From the NCBI GenBank assembly GCA_002700865.1, contig PAFB01000156.1, forward strand, positions 1-5,289: a DNA stretch of 5,289 bases, in the 5' to 3' direction. The notes beneath the pieces are model-generated. The model saw nothing but the letters and a program-made list of their open reading frames with translations. It was not told the DNA's origin and ran no database searches. Positions 1-5,289 of the stretch are shown here, one piece after another. Positions within the stretch are counted from its first letter, which is position 1, and the number at the start of each line of letters is the position of its first letter. The position numbers and the translations under genes were made by a program. The DNA comes from Rhodospirillaceae bacterium (GTDB taxonomy: Bacteria > Pseudomonadota > Alphaproteobacteria > UBA7985).

Positions 1-19
1 AATCGATGGCTTTGGTCAT
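1..19 (-). CDS. possible start of a downstream gene (partial, cut by window edge)
   Basis: On the - strand an ATG (17-19) lies 7 bases beyond the stop codon of the monooxygenase gene and opens a frame reading MTKAID before the window ends. A weak purine-rich stretch, GTGGGA, inside the last codons of the monooxygenase lies about 10 bases before this ATG and could serve as a ribosome binding site. The close same-strand spacing would fit a two-gene operon. Six residues are too few to name a product, and the ATG may be chance. Confidence 0.3.
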
Positions 20-26
20 GCTGTAC

Positions 27-1076
27 TTATCCCACCGCTGAGAGTTTTGGCGCCTTGCGCTGTGAAAAGTGCGGCATGACTTCTTCGGCGAAACATTGAA
101 TGGCGTCCAAGGTGTCTTGCTGCTCCAGGCCGAAATTCATGTTCATGATCACGCGATCAATACCAAGCTCCTGATACGGCCCCAGCTTATCGAGCATCTC
201 GGAGGGCGTGCAGATAAGCAGGCTTTTTTCCAGCTCCGCCGCTGATTGCTTCCGGGGGATTTGGCGGATCATGCCCGCGTCAACGACGCCGGGACCAAGG
301 AAGATATTATCAAACCGGCAATAGTAGTCGTATGCCGCTCGGTTCTTCCGAGCCCGCTCAGCCTGAGAGCTGGCGACGTGCGACACGCGGGACAGTGAAA
401 GCGTTAGATGGTCTCCTGCACCGTCCATGTCTGCTTTGCCCCGCTTGAACGCCTCAACTTGATCGACCAGCATCTGGTGATTGCCGGAAAGTGGCGTTGT
501 TTGGATATGGAAACCGCGCTTTGTGCAGTGATAAATGCCTTCGGGGTTCATGACGGCCATCATCATCGGTGGACCACCGGGGCGGACAGGGCGGGGCATA
601 ATCGTCATGGGGTCAAACTGGTAGTATTTTCCGTCCCAGCTGACTTCTTCCTCATTGAGCAAAGCCTGCAGCACATCAAGGCTCTCGTCGAACCGCTCGC
701 GGGTTTCCGCCATCGGCACACCCATGCGTTCCATTTCAAACTTGAACGCGCCGCGTCCTGCGCCTAGATACAAACGACCGTCGCAAAAGATGTCGGCAAC
801 CACCACCTCACCGGCATAGGTGCGCATATCGTGCAGCGGCAGCACGACCACGCAGGTCAAAATCTTAACGTCTTTTGTATGGGCCGCAAGTTTGACCGCA
901 AAGGTCAGGGGGGCGGGCATCATCAGGCAGTTCACCAAGTGATGCTCCGTGATTGAAATCGAATCAAAACCCAGCCGATCCGCCAAGACCGCCTGACCAA
1001 TCATGTCCTGATAGACCCGGCCGCCCCCATAATCCTTGTTGGGGTAATCCGAAGACAACTGAACGCTGAATTCCAT
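27..1076 (-). CDS. LLM-class flavin-dependent oxidoreductase (bacterial luciferase-like monooxygenase)
   Basis: This is a complete 349-aa cytoplasmic protein of the bacterial luciferase-like superfamily. These enzymes use reduced FMN and oxygen, or F420 in some branches, to oxidise a small organic substrate. Length fits the usual 330-370 aa. Family signs: an N-terminal strand followed by helix and GFDSISITEHH (residues 36-46, with the recurrent E-H-H), a strand at 71-79 (KILTCVVVL), GRLYLGAGRG (100-109), a helix-rich middle with RERFDE (126-131), the proline-rich stretch MPRPVRPGGPP (160-170) before a strand, and a C-terminal TPSEMLDKL...LGIDRVIM segment (290-311) typical of the barrel's last units. 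The ATG at 1074-1076 is chosen because GGAGGAGC lies 8 bases upstream. There is no signal peptide or membrane segment. It is transcribed away from urtA, 1.1 kb apart, so a role in urea use is not shown. The substrate is unknown; the family covers alkanal, terpene, alkanesulfonate, aminoacetate-chelator and pyrimidine oxygenases. Confidence 0.9.
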   Translation of the reverse strand: MEFSVQLSSDYPNKDYGGGRVYQDMIGQAVLADRLGFDSISITEHHLVNCLMMPAPLTFAVKLAAHTKDVKILTCVVVLPLHDMRTYAGEVVVADIFCDGRLYLGAGRGAFKFEMERMGVPMAETRERFDESLDVLQALLNEEEVSWDGKYYQFDPMTIMPRPVRPGGPPMMMAVMNPEGIYHCTKRGFHIQTTPLSGNHQMLVDQVEAFKRGKADMDGAGDHLTLSLSRVSHVASSQAERARKNRAAYDYYCRFDNIFLGPGVVDAGMIRQIPRKQSAAELEKSLLICTPSEMLDKLGPYQELGIDRVIMNMNFGLEQQDTLDAIQCFAEEVMPHFSQRKAPKLSAVG

Positions 1077-1084
1077 TCGCCTGT

Positions 1085-1092
1085 GCTCCTCC
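1085..1092 (-). promoter_or_regulatory. strong ribosome binding site of the monooxygenase gene
   Basis: Read on the - strand this is GGAGGAGC, close to the full anti-16S match, with 8 bases to the ATG. It fixes the start at 1076. I could not identify a convincing -35/-10 pair upstream of it. Confidence 0.8.
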
Positions 1093-1437
1093 GTCGAATA
1101 TCCACAGATTGTGCTCTATTGGCACCGCTAGAAAAAGTCTGGGAGCGTCATGTTTTTGCGAGACGCGCGGGCAAATTGCCTCAGGCAGCGTCAGAAAATA
1201 CACTTCACGTGATTCCTTGGAGTCTCGACCGATGAGGCCAATTGGTGCCGGGAAAGCGACCCGAACGGCTGTCTTCCCCCCACGGGGTCAGGCTCGTTCC
1301 AAGTTTCTGCCCGTTTTTTGGGCGGGAATTTGGCGCTATGGAGCCAGAGTCATTGGCCCTGATGCACGCGGTTACAGCTCGTGCTTCTGGTGGTTCTTGG
1401 CACTGACTTTATGGCAACGAATGGTGGCCTTGGGGAA

Positions 1438-1522
1438 GGGTGGATGCCCGTGTGCCTGTGGGGAGAGCCCCCGTTAAGGTTTGCCCTGATCCTGCGATGG
1501 TGAAAGGGGGTGAAGGGCCATC
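1438..1522. other. G-rich hairpin-forming patch (possible structured RNA or decayed DNA)
   Basis: Three small inverted repeats follow one another: GGG-TGGATG-CCC (1438-1449), GGGG-AGAG-CCCC (1460-1471) and GATGG (1496-1500) with CCATC (1518-1522). The last pair encloses a near-perfect tandem repeat GGTGAAAGGG/GGTGAAGGG (1499-1508, 1509-1517). There is no T-tract after them, so they are not an intrinsic terminator. No known RNA family is recognised. Stems of 3-5 bp in G-rich DNA can be chance. Confidence 0.2.
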
Positions 1523-1583
1523 ACTGCGGGGTCATCTTCAGAGTGCATTTGCTCTGCTCAATAATGCATTAACAGTCGCCTTT

Positions 1584-1606
1584 GATTGTATGACCTAATG
1601 ACAATC
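1584..1606. promoter_or_regulatory. candidate LysR-type regulator box (GATTGT-N11-ACAATC)
   Basis: A perfect 6-bp inverted repeat, GATTGT (1584-1589) and ACAATC (1601-1606), is separated by 11 bases. The inner T and A therefore form the T-N11-A arrangement typical of LysR-family binding sites. It lies about 510 bases from the monooxygenase start and 570 bases from urtA, far for classic control of either. No LysR gene is in the window. The site is assigned by pattern only. Confidence 0.3.
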
Positions 1607-2094
1607 GCTGAGGAGACCCATCCCTCGTGCCTGTGCTGAACCATCCGGCGGAGCGCAACGGTTGTGCGGACAATCTTGCAACCAACACCTAAAATGTCGG
1701 AGTTGGTGCGGTTTAGCCCGAGGCCGTAAACCTGAAAATAAACGAGCGACTGTGGCCAGCGGTGGTGTGTCAGGGGCAGGCCGAGAAAGGGTCTCGTCGG
1801 TTCTACAACGGCGCTATTTCGTACCGGAACGGCTGAAAAAATCCTACGCCTGGGCCTCAGAGGAATTGGTCCACACATCACCAGTTTTTATCACTCAACG
1901 GCTTAACCATTTGTGCTGTGACGCGGTTGAATTGAGCCGAAACACTGGCAGCGACCAACAGTATTTCGCACCGGCTTAGGGTGCGCTTCTCTCTGCGCTG
2001 TGCGCTTTGAGATTTCGTTGCCTGTCCGATTTTGAGCAACAGGCCGTGCCAGATTCAGCACTAGACCATCTGCGGGCGGCTTGAATAACTTTTT

Positions 2095-2123
2095 GTTCAG
2101 AACGTTTCACCAGCGTTCCGAAC
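2095..2123. promoter_or_regulatory. tandem GTTC-N-GAAC dyads upstream of urtA (candidate operator or activator site)
   Basis: Two short palindromes, GTTCAGAAC (2095-2103) and GTTCCGAAC (2115-2123), have centres exactly 20 bp apart, about two helical turns. That puts them on the same DNA face, as expected for a pair of bound dimers. The whole stretch is also a larger inverted repeat: GTTCAGAACG (2095-2104) pairs with CGTTCCGAAC (2114-2123) at 9 of 10 positions around a 9-base loop. If the candidate -10 at 2146-2151 is real, the dyads are centred near -59 and -39, suitable for an activator. The protein that would bind is unknown. The sequence is not an NtrC site (TGCAC-N5-GTGCA). Confidence 0.4.
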
Positions 2124-2138
2124 CGGCTCCTTCGGTTC
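2120..2138. promoter_or_regulatory. inverted repeat GAACCG-N7-CGGTTC in urtA upstream region
   Basis: A perfect 6-bp stem, GAACCG (2120-2125) and CGGTTC (2133-2138), encloses GCTCCTT. It shares GAAC (2120-2123) with the second upstream dyad, so the two possible hairpins exclude each other. An A-rich run follows instead of a T-tract, so it is not a + strand terminator. It may be part of a DNA operator, or of the leader RNA if transcription starts further upstream. Confidence 0.35.
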
Positions 2139-2145
2139 AAAAAAA

Positions 2146-2151
2146 TGTAAT
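2146..2151 (+). promoter_or_regulatory. candidate -10 element of urtA
   Basis: TGTAAT matches TATAAT at 5 of 6 positions and lies in an A/T-rich stretch 25 bases before the urtA ATG. No good -35 hexamer lies 16-18 bases upstream (the sequence there is CCGGCT-like). The promoter would therefore need an activator, which fits the dyads just upstream. The implied leader of about 20 bases is short but holds the ribosome binding site. The match may be chance in AT-rich DNA. Confidence 0.3.
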
Positions 2152-2159
2152 AAAAAACC

Positions 2160-2166
2160 AAGAGGA
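2160..2166 (+). promoter_or_regulatory. ribosome binding site of urtA
   Basis: AAGAGGA lies 10 bases before the ATG at 2177 and supports that start, which also yields a clean signal peptide. Confidence 0.7.
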
Positions 2167-2176
2167 ATCCTGAACC

Positions 2177-3460
2177 ATGAAAAAGTTCCTGATTGCAGCA
2201 GGGGCGCTTGTGAGCGCGCTGTCTGCGAACGCTGCCCTTGCTGAGGACGACACCATCAAAGTTGGCGTTCTTCATTCCCTTTCCGGCACGATGGCCATCT
2301 CTGAGACCACCTTGAAAGACACGGTCTTGATGATGATCGACGAGCAGAACAAAGCTGGTGGACTGCTCGGTAAGCAGCTTGAAGCGGTCGTCGTTGACCC
2401 AGCTTCTGACTGGCCGCTTTTCGCCGAAAAAGCGCGTGAGCTGATCGAAATTGAAGGCGTGGACGTGATGTTCGGTTGCTGGACATCTGTATCGCGTAAG
2501 TCGGTCCTGCCGGTCATTGAAGAATTGGCGTCCGTTCCGCTGTTCTACCCCGTGCAGTACGAGGGCGAAGAGTCCTCCAAGTTCGTCTTCTACACCGGCG
2601 CAGCACCGAACCAGCAGGCGATCCCAGCGGTTGACTACTACCTGGAAGAACTGGGCGTTGAGTCCTTTGCCTTGCTCGGTACGGACTACGTGTACCCACG
2701 GACAACCAACACCATTCTTGAGCAATACCTTCTTGATGCAGGTATCGCAGCAGAAGATATTTTCGTGAACTATACCCCCTTCGGTCACTCAGATTGGCAG
2801 ACCATCGTTTCGACGGTTAAGGATCTGTCCGCTTCGGGTAAAAAGGTCGGCGTGATTTCGACGATCAACGGAGACGCCAACGTGCCGTTCTACAAAGAAC
2901 TCGCAAACCAAGGCATTTCTGCTGAAGACATTCCGGTTGTGGCCTTCTCCGTTGGTGAGGAAGAGCTTTCCGGTTTGGATACAGGCCCACTGGTCGGTCA
3001 CCTCGCAGCATGGAACTACTTCCAGTCTGCAGAAGCTGACGTAAACGACGAGTTTGTTGAAACATGGCAGAGCTTCATCGGCAACGATGAACGCGTCACC
3101 AATGACCCAATGGAAGCAACCTACATCGGCTTCAAGCTTTGGGCACAGGCTGTCGAAGCTGCTGGCTCCGAAACTTACGCTGACTGGCGCCCAGAGATTT
3201 ACGGCATGTCCGTGCCAAACCTCACCGGTGGTGAAGCAACCATGCTGCCAAACCACCACCTGACAAAGCCAGTGTTGATTGGTGAAATTCAGGACGATGG
3301 CCAGTTCGACATTGTTTCACAGACCACCGAAGTCCCGGGCGACGCTTGGACCGACTACCTTGCAGCTTCTGCGACACGGATGTCCGATTGGGCAGACTCT
3401 GAAGTCGATTGCGGTAACTACGACACCGAAACCGGCGAGTGTTTTGGTCAGAACTACTAA
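2177..3460 (+). CDS. urtA: urea ABC transporter, periplasmic urea-binding protein UrtA
   Basis: This 427-aa precursor binds urea in the periplasm and presents it to the UrtB/UrtC permease. The N-terminus is a Sec signal peptide (MKKF, a hydrophobic core at about 4-20, cleavage after ALA at residue 22). The mature chain has the two-lobed fold of branched-chain amino acid/amide binding proteins (FmdD/AmiC type). Telling segments are VGVLHSLSGTMAISE (29-43), the GGLLGK turn (61-66), DPASDWP (74-80), FGCWTSVSRKSVLP (99-112), PLFYPVQYEGEE (121-132), TDYVYPRT (169-176) and GHSDWQT (203-209). These distinguish urea-type proteins from leucine or amide binders. Only three cysteines occur: C101 inside and C412/C422 in the tail, where a disulfide is possible. 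The length is normal for UrtA. It is the first gene of urtABC(DE), followed by a terminator-like hairpin that should raise its level over the permease genes. Nitrogen control is expected from the family, but no NtrC site was seen. Confidence 0.95.
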   Translation: MKKFLIAAGALVSALSANAALAEDDTIKVGVLHSLSGTMAISETTLKDTVLMMIDEQNKAGGLLGKQLEAVVVDPASDWPLFAEKARELIEIEGVDVMFGCWTSVSRKSVLPVIEELASVPLFYPVQYEGEESSKFVFYTGAAPNQQAIPAVDYYLEELGVESFALLGTDYVYPRTTNTILEQYLLDAGIAAEDIFVNYTPFGHSDWQTIVSTVKDLSASGKKVGVISTINGDANVPFYKELANQGISAEDIPVVAFSVGEEELSGLDTGPLVGHLAAWNYFQSAEADVNDEFVETWQSFIGNDERVTNDPMEATYIGFKLWAQAVEAAGSETYADWRPEIYGMSVPNLTGGEATMLPNHHLTKPVLIGEIQDDGQFDIVSQTTEVPGDAWTDYLAASATRMSDWADSEVDCGNYDTETGECFGQNY

Positions 3461-3478
3461 TCAGCTCTGACTAATCTT

Positions 3479-3529
3479 GGGAAGGTCGCTCACTGCCTCC
3501 TCGCAGTCGGCCTTCCCATACTGTTTTTT
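3479..3529 (+). terminator. intrinsic terminator-like hairpin between urtA and urtB
   Basis: GGGAAGGTCG (3479-3488) pairs with CGGCCTTCCC (3508-3517), 10 bp with one T-G pair. After a 3-base bulge, ACTGC (3492-3496) pairs with GCAGT (3503-3507) around the loop CTCCTC. A run of six T follows at 3524-3529, six bases after the stem. It begins 18 bases after the urtA stop. urtB continues on the same strand with no other clear promoter, so partial termination or protection of the urtA 3' end is likely. This is a common way to make binding protein in excess. Confidence 0.8.
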
Positions 3530-3601
3530 CGCTCCTCGCTGAACCCATTCCTTGGCCCAAAGTCCAGCGGGTCAGCAGTCTCGTAGTCCTGTCTCCTCAG
3601 C

Positions 3602-3606
3602 AAAGG
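3602..3606 (+). promoter_or_regulatory. ribosome binding site deciding the urtB start
   Basis: AAAGG lies 8 bases before the ATG at 3615. An in-frame TTG at 3552 has no purine-rich site before it and would bury the signal peptide behind 21 extra residues, so 3615 is preferred. Confidence 0.55.
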
Positions 3607-3614
3607 CTGACGCC

Positions 3615-5228
3615 ATGCTTCGTTTGCTCACCCTCCTTGTTGCGCTGATTATATTGAGCCCCGCATGGGCCTCGGCGCAGTCGCTTGGCGACATTCTGGC
3701 CAGCCGGTCGGACGATCTCGCGGCTGGTAAAACAGCAACGATTAAAGAAATCGCCGCCGACGTTGCCGCCACCCGTGATCCCCAGACCCGAGACGTGCTT
3801 GAAGGTTGGATTGATGGCCGCCTGCATTACCGTCGCAGCGACAACCTGATTGTCTTCGCCGACAAGACTGATTCAGGCTACGACCTGAGCGACCCCATTA
3901 CGGGCGATGCGCTTGGTTCAGTCGGTAAGAAAGATACCAAAAAAGTAAAGAATTCGACGCCGATTAAGGCCATTCTCCGGCCCGGCTTAGCCGCGCTGGA
4001 CCTCAGCAGCGTTGACCCTGAAAAGCGGTTATCGGCGGCTGAGCAAATCTCGAAAAAACCAACAGTGCAATCCTTGGCTTTGCTCGAACAAGCGTTGGCG
4101 ACCGAAACCGTTGCAGGGGTTCAATCGGCCCTTGAGACCGCCGCGCTGATCGCAACCTTCGCTGTTTCGGACGCCGCTGATAAATTGGCCGCTTTAGAAA
4201 CCATGGGCGACCGTCTGGAACCATCCGTACGAGGGGCCGTTCAGCGGGTTGCCAACGATAAAAACGAAGCGCCCGAGATAACAGAAGCGGCACAGGCGCG
4301 GCTTGCCAGCATCGAAACTCGCGTGGCGCTCAACAATTTTGGCAACAACATCCTGTTTGGCCTGTCCCAAGCCTCGGTTCTGCTGCTGAGCGCCATTGGC
4401 CTCGCCATCACTTTTGGCGTCATGCGGGTCATCAATATGGCCCATGGCGAGTTTGTCATGATCGGAGCCTACACGACGTTTGTGGTGCAAACCTCCTTGC
4501 CGGTTTCGTCCGGCGTGGGCTTACTCATATCGATCCCGATTGCCTTTGCCGTTGCGTTTATCGCCGGGGTTATTCTGGAACGACTGGTGATCCGGTTCCT
4601 CTACGGTCGTCCGCTGGAAACCCTGCTGGCGACCTTTGGCGTGTCACTGGTTCTGCAACAGTCCTTCCGCTTAATTTTCACCCCACAGAACCGACCCATC
4701 GTGACCCCGGATTGGTTGGCTGGTAATCTGTCTCTCAATCCCATTTTAGGCATTACCACGCCCCGACTTTTCGTCTTTGGGATCGCGCTCGCTGTCTTCT
4801 TTGGCCTGTTGCTGTTTTTGCAGCGTTCGCGCTTTGGCCTTGAAATGCGCGCCGTCACACAGAACCGCGCCATCGCAAAAACCATGGGCATCAACTCCAG
4901 CCGTGTCGATTACCTGACTTTCGGCCTGGGATCTGGCATCGCGGGTCTGGCCGGGGCTGTGCTGAGTCAGGTGTTGAAGACCAATCCTGACATGGGGACG
5001 GATCTGATCATCCCAAGCTTTATGGTGATCGTGGTTGGGGGCGTCGGCAGTCTATGGGGGGCGCTGGTTGGCGCGGGCCTTGTGGGCATGGCAACCAAGT
5101 TGGTCGAGCCGCTGTTTCCAAACAATACACTGCTTGCCACAGCCATTATCCTCGTCGCCGTCATCGGCTTCATTCAATTCCGTCCGCGCGGACTGTTCGC
5201 GCAAAAGGGAAGGTCGGCTGAGCTATGA
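3615..5228 (+). CDS. urtB: urea ABC transporter permease UrtB
   Basis: This is one of the two membrane subunits of the urea importer, 537 aa from the chosen ATG. The N-terminus is a signal peptide (hydrophobic 2-18, cleavage after ASA at 21). A periplasmic domain of about 220 residues follows (22-240), as is usual for UrtB and absent from LivH. Its second half (about 135-235) reads as amphipathic helices with repeating Ala/Leu spacing, HEAT-like by eye. The LivH-type permease core runs from about 243 to 525. It contains LFGLSQASVLLLSAIGLA (247-264), FGVMRVINMAHGEFVMIGAY (267-286, the family signature), RPLETLLATFGVSLVLQQ (332-349), RAVTQNRAIAKTMGIN (412-427, the cytoplasmic loop that couples to the ATPase), GLGSGIAGLAGAVL (437-450) and VVGGVGSLWGALVGA (473-487). 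It ends in FRPRGLF (522-528), typical of the family. The gene overlaps urtC by ATGA. No lesions were seen. Confidence 0.95.
   Translation: MLRLLTLLVALIILSPAWASAQSLGDILASRSDDLAAGKTATIKEIAADVAATRDPQTRDVLEGWIDGRLHYRRSDNLIVFADKTDSGYDLSDPITGDALGSVGKKDTKKVKNSTPIKAILRPGLAALDLSSVDPEKRLSAAEQISKKPTVQSLALLEQALATETVAGVQSALETAALIATFAVSDAADKLAALETMGDRLEPSVRGAVQRVANDKNEAPEITEAAQARLASIETRVALNNFGNNILFGLSQASVLLLSAIGLAITFGVMRVINMAHGEFVMIGAYTTFVVQTSLPVSSGVGLLISIPIAFAVAFIAGVILERLVIRFLYGRPLETLLATFGVSLVLQQSFRLIFTPQNRPIVTPDWLAGNLSLNPILGITTPRLFVFGIALAVFFGLLLFLQRSRFGLEMRAVTQNRAIAKTMGINSSRVDYLTFGLGSGIAGLAGAVLSQVLKTNPDMGTDLIIPSFMVIVVGGVGSLWGALVGAGLVGMATKLVEPLFPNNTLLATAIILVAVIGFIQFRPRGLFAQKGRSAEL
5203..5213 (+). promoter_or_regulatory. 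ribosome binding site of urtC
   Basis: AAAAGGGAAGG lies inside the last codons of urtB, 11 bases before the first ATG (5225) and 14 before the second (5228). The shorter spacing favours the first ATG, which overlaps the urtB stop. Confidence 0.6.
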
Positions 5229-5289
5229 TGACCCCAACACAATACACCGATTTGGGCCGTCGCTATCGGCGAGCCTCTCCGGTTATTTC
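5225..5289 (+). CDS. urtC: urea ABC transporter permease UrtC (5' end only, cut by window edge)
   Basis: The ATG overlaps the urtB stop codon as ATGA, indicating translational coupling. The visible 21 codons read MMTPTQYTDLGRRYRRASPV and onward, a short charged cytoplasmic leader. The first membrane helix expected in UrtC is not yet reached. Identity rests mainly on position: urtC follows urtB in nearly all urt operons, and it forms the LivM-type partner of UrtB. The sequence alone is too short to prove it. The start could also be the second ATG at 5228. Confidence 0.75.
   Translation, partial: MMTPTQYTDLGRRYRRASPVI

Larger units (their letters stand above)
1077..2176. other. 1.1-kb intergenic region between divergent genes, no convincing gene
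   Basis: Open frames here are short (at most about 120 codons). They lack good ribosome binding sites, are rich in Cys, Trp and Arg as random GC-rich frames are, and resemble no family I recognise. Both strands of 1558-1979 are open at once, which argues against either. No tRNA, tmRNA, 6S, RNase P or SRP RNA motif is visible. I found no guanidine-riboswitch core, which precedes some urea-carboxylase and transporter genes. Supported contents are a G-rich hairpin patch (about 1438-1522), a LysR-type dyad (1584-1606), a small hairpin CGAGA-AAGGG-TCTCG (1782-1796), and the urtA promoter-proximal dyads (2095-2138). It could be a decayed gene or insertion remnant, or an extended control region. Confidence 0.7.

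Noticed and set aside
1240..1300. Possible cobalamin-riboswitch-like words (GGTGCC, GGGAA, CCCC stretches)
   Set aside because: The conserved core order and the B12-box are not present on either strand, and no B12-related gene follows.
1307..1325. Hairpin CTGCCC-GTTTTTT-GGGCGG as a terminator
   Set aside because: The T-run is in the loop, not after the stem, on either strand.
1395..1415. Sigma-54-like TTGGCACTGACTTTATGGC on the + strand
   Set aside because: The essential GC at -12 is replaced by AT, and it is more than 750 bases from urtA.
1109..1477. 122-codon open frame on the + strand
   Set aside because: No ribosome binding site, rich in Cys/Trp/Arg, no recognisable domain, and it begins within the upstream region of the monooxygenase gene.
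1815..1974. Imperfect direct repeat TATTTCGTACCGG (1815-1827) and TATTTCGCACCGG (1962-1974)
   Set aside because: One mismatch in 13 bases across a 1.1-kb region is within chance expectation, and nothing between them looks like a mobile element.
1558..1979. Overlapping open frames on both strands (107 codons on - at 1558-1881, 105 codons on + at 1662-1979)
   Set aside because: Both strands are open at once, neither has a good ribosome binding site, and neither resembles a transposase or any family I know. A decayed fragment cannot be excluded.
2035..2051. Sigma-54-like sequence on the - strand, TGGCACGGCCTGTTGCT
   Set aside because: The GG and GC are separated by 11 bases rather than the required 10, and it points away from urtA into gene-free DNA.
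1976..2788. 270-codon open frame on the - strand opposite urtA
   Set aside because: It is a shadow of the urtA coding frame; the + strand product is unmistakable and the opposite product has no recognisable features.
3552..3614. Longer urtB start at a TTG codon
   Set aside because: No ribosome binding site precedes it, and the extra 21 residues would hide a good signal peptide; the ATG at 3615 has AAAGG 8 bases upstream.

Overview
The window carries the start of a urea ABC-transporter operon on the + strand. It also carries one complete gene for a luciferase-like flavin monooxygenase on the - strand, pointing away from the operon. Base composition is moderate (about half G+C by eye). The UrtA and UrtB sequences look alphaproteobacterial, most like the marine Rhodobacteraceae/roseobacter type. 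This placement is inferred from protein style only; no rRNA or other phylogenetic marker is present.

Layout: (i) 1-19, - strand, possible first codons of a gene downstream of the monooxygenase. (ii) 27-1076, - strand, luciferase-like monooxygenase (LLM) family oxidoreductase of 349 aa with a strong GGAGGAG ribosome binding site. (iii) 1077-2176, an unusually long 1.1-kb stretch between the divergent genes with no convincing gene. It holds a LysR-type dyad candidate (1584-1606), a G-rich hairpin-forming patch (about 1438-1522), and, close to urtA, two tandem GTTC-N-GAAC dyads 20 bp apart that overlap a second hairpin (2095-2138). (iv) 2177-3460, urtA, the periplasmic urea-binding protein. (v) 3461-3614, a spacer with a strong intrinsic-terminator-like hairpin whose loop reads CTCCTC. 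(vi) 3615-5228, urtB, a permease with its typical large periplasmic N-terminal domain. (vii) 5225-5289, the first codons of urtC, overlapping the urtB stop as ATGA.

How it works together: UrtA binds urea in the periplasm and delivers it to the UrtB/UrtC membrane pair. The ATPases UrtD and UrtE, expected beyond the window edge, power import so that urease or urea amidolyase can use urea as a nitrogen source. The hairpin after urtA would let most transcripts stop there, giving more binding protein than permease. It could also leave a stable 3' UTR RNA with an anti-Shine-Dalgarno loop. The monooxygenase has no demonstrated link to urea.

No clearly new multi-gene system is visible. The most promising unexplained signals are the repeated dyads and alternative hairpins in front of urtA, the possible 3' UTR small RNA, and the purpose of the 1.1-kb non-coding region.
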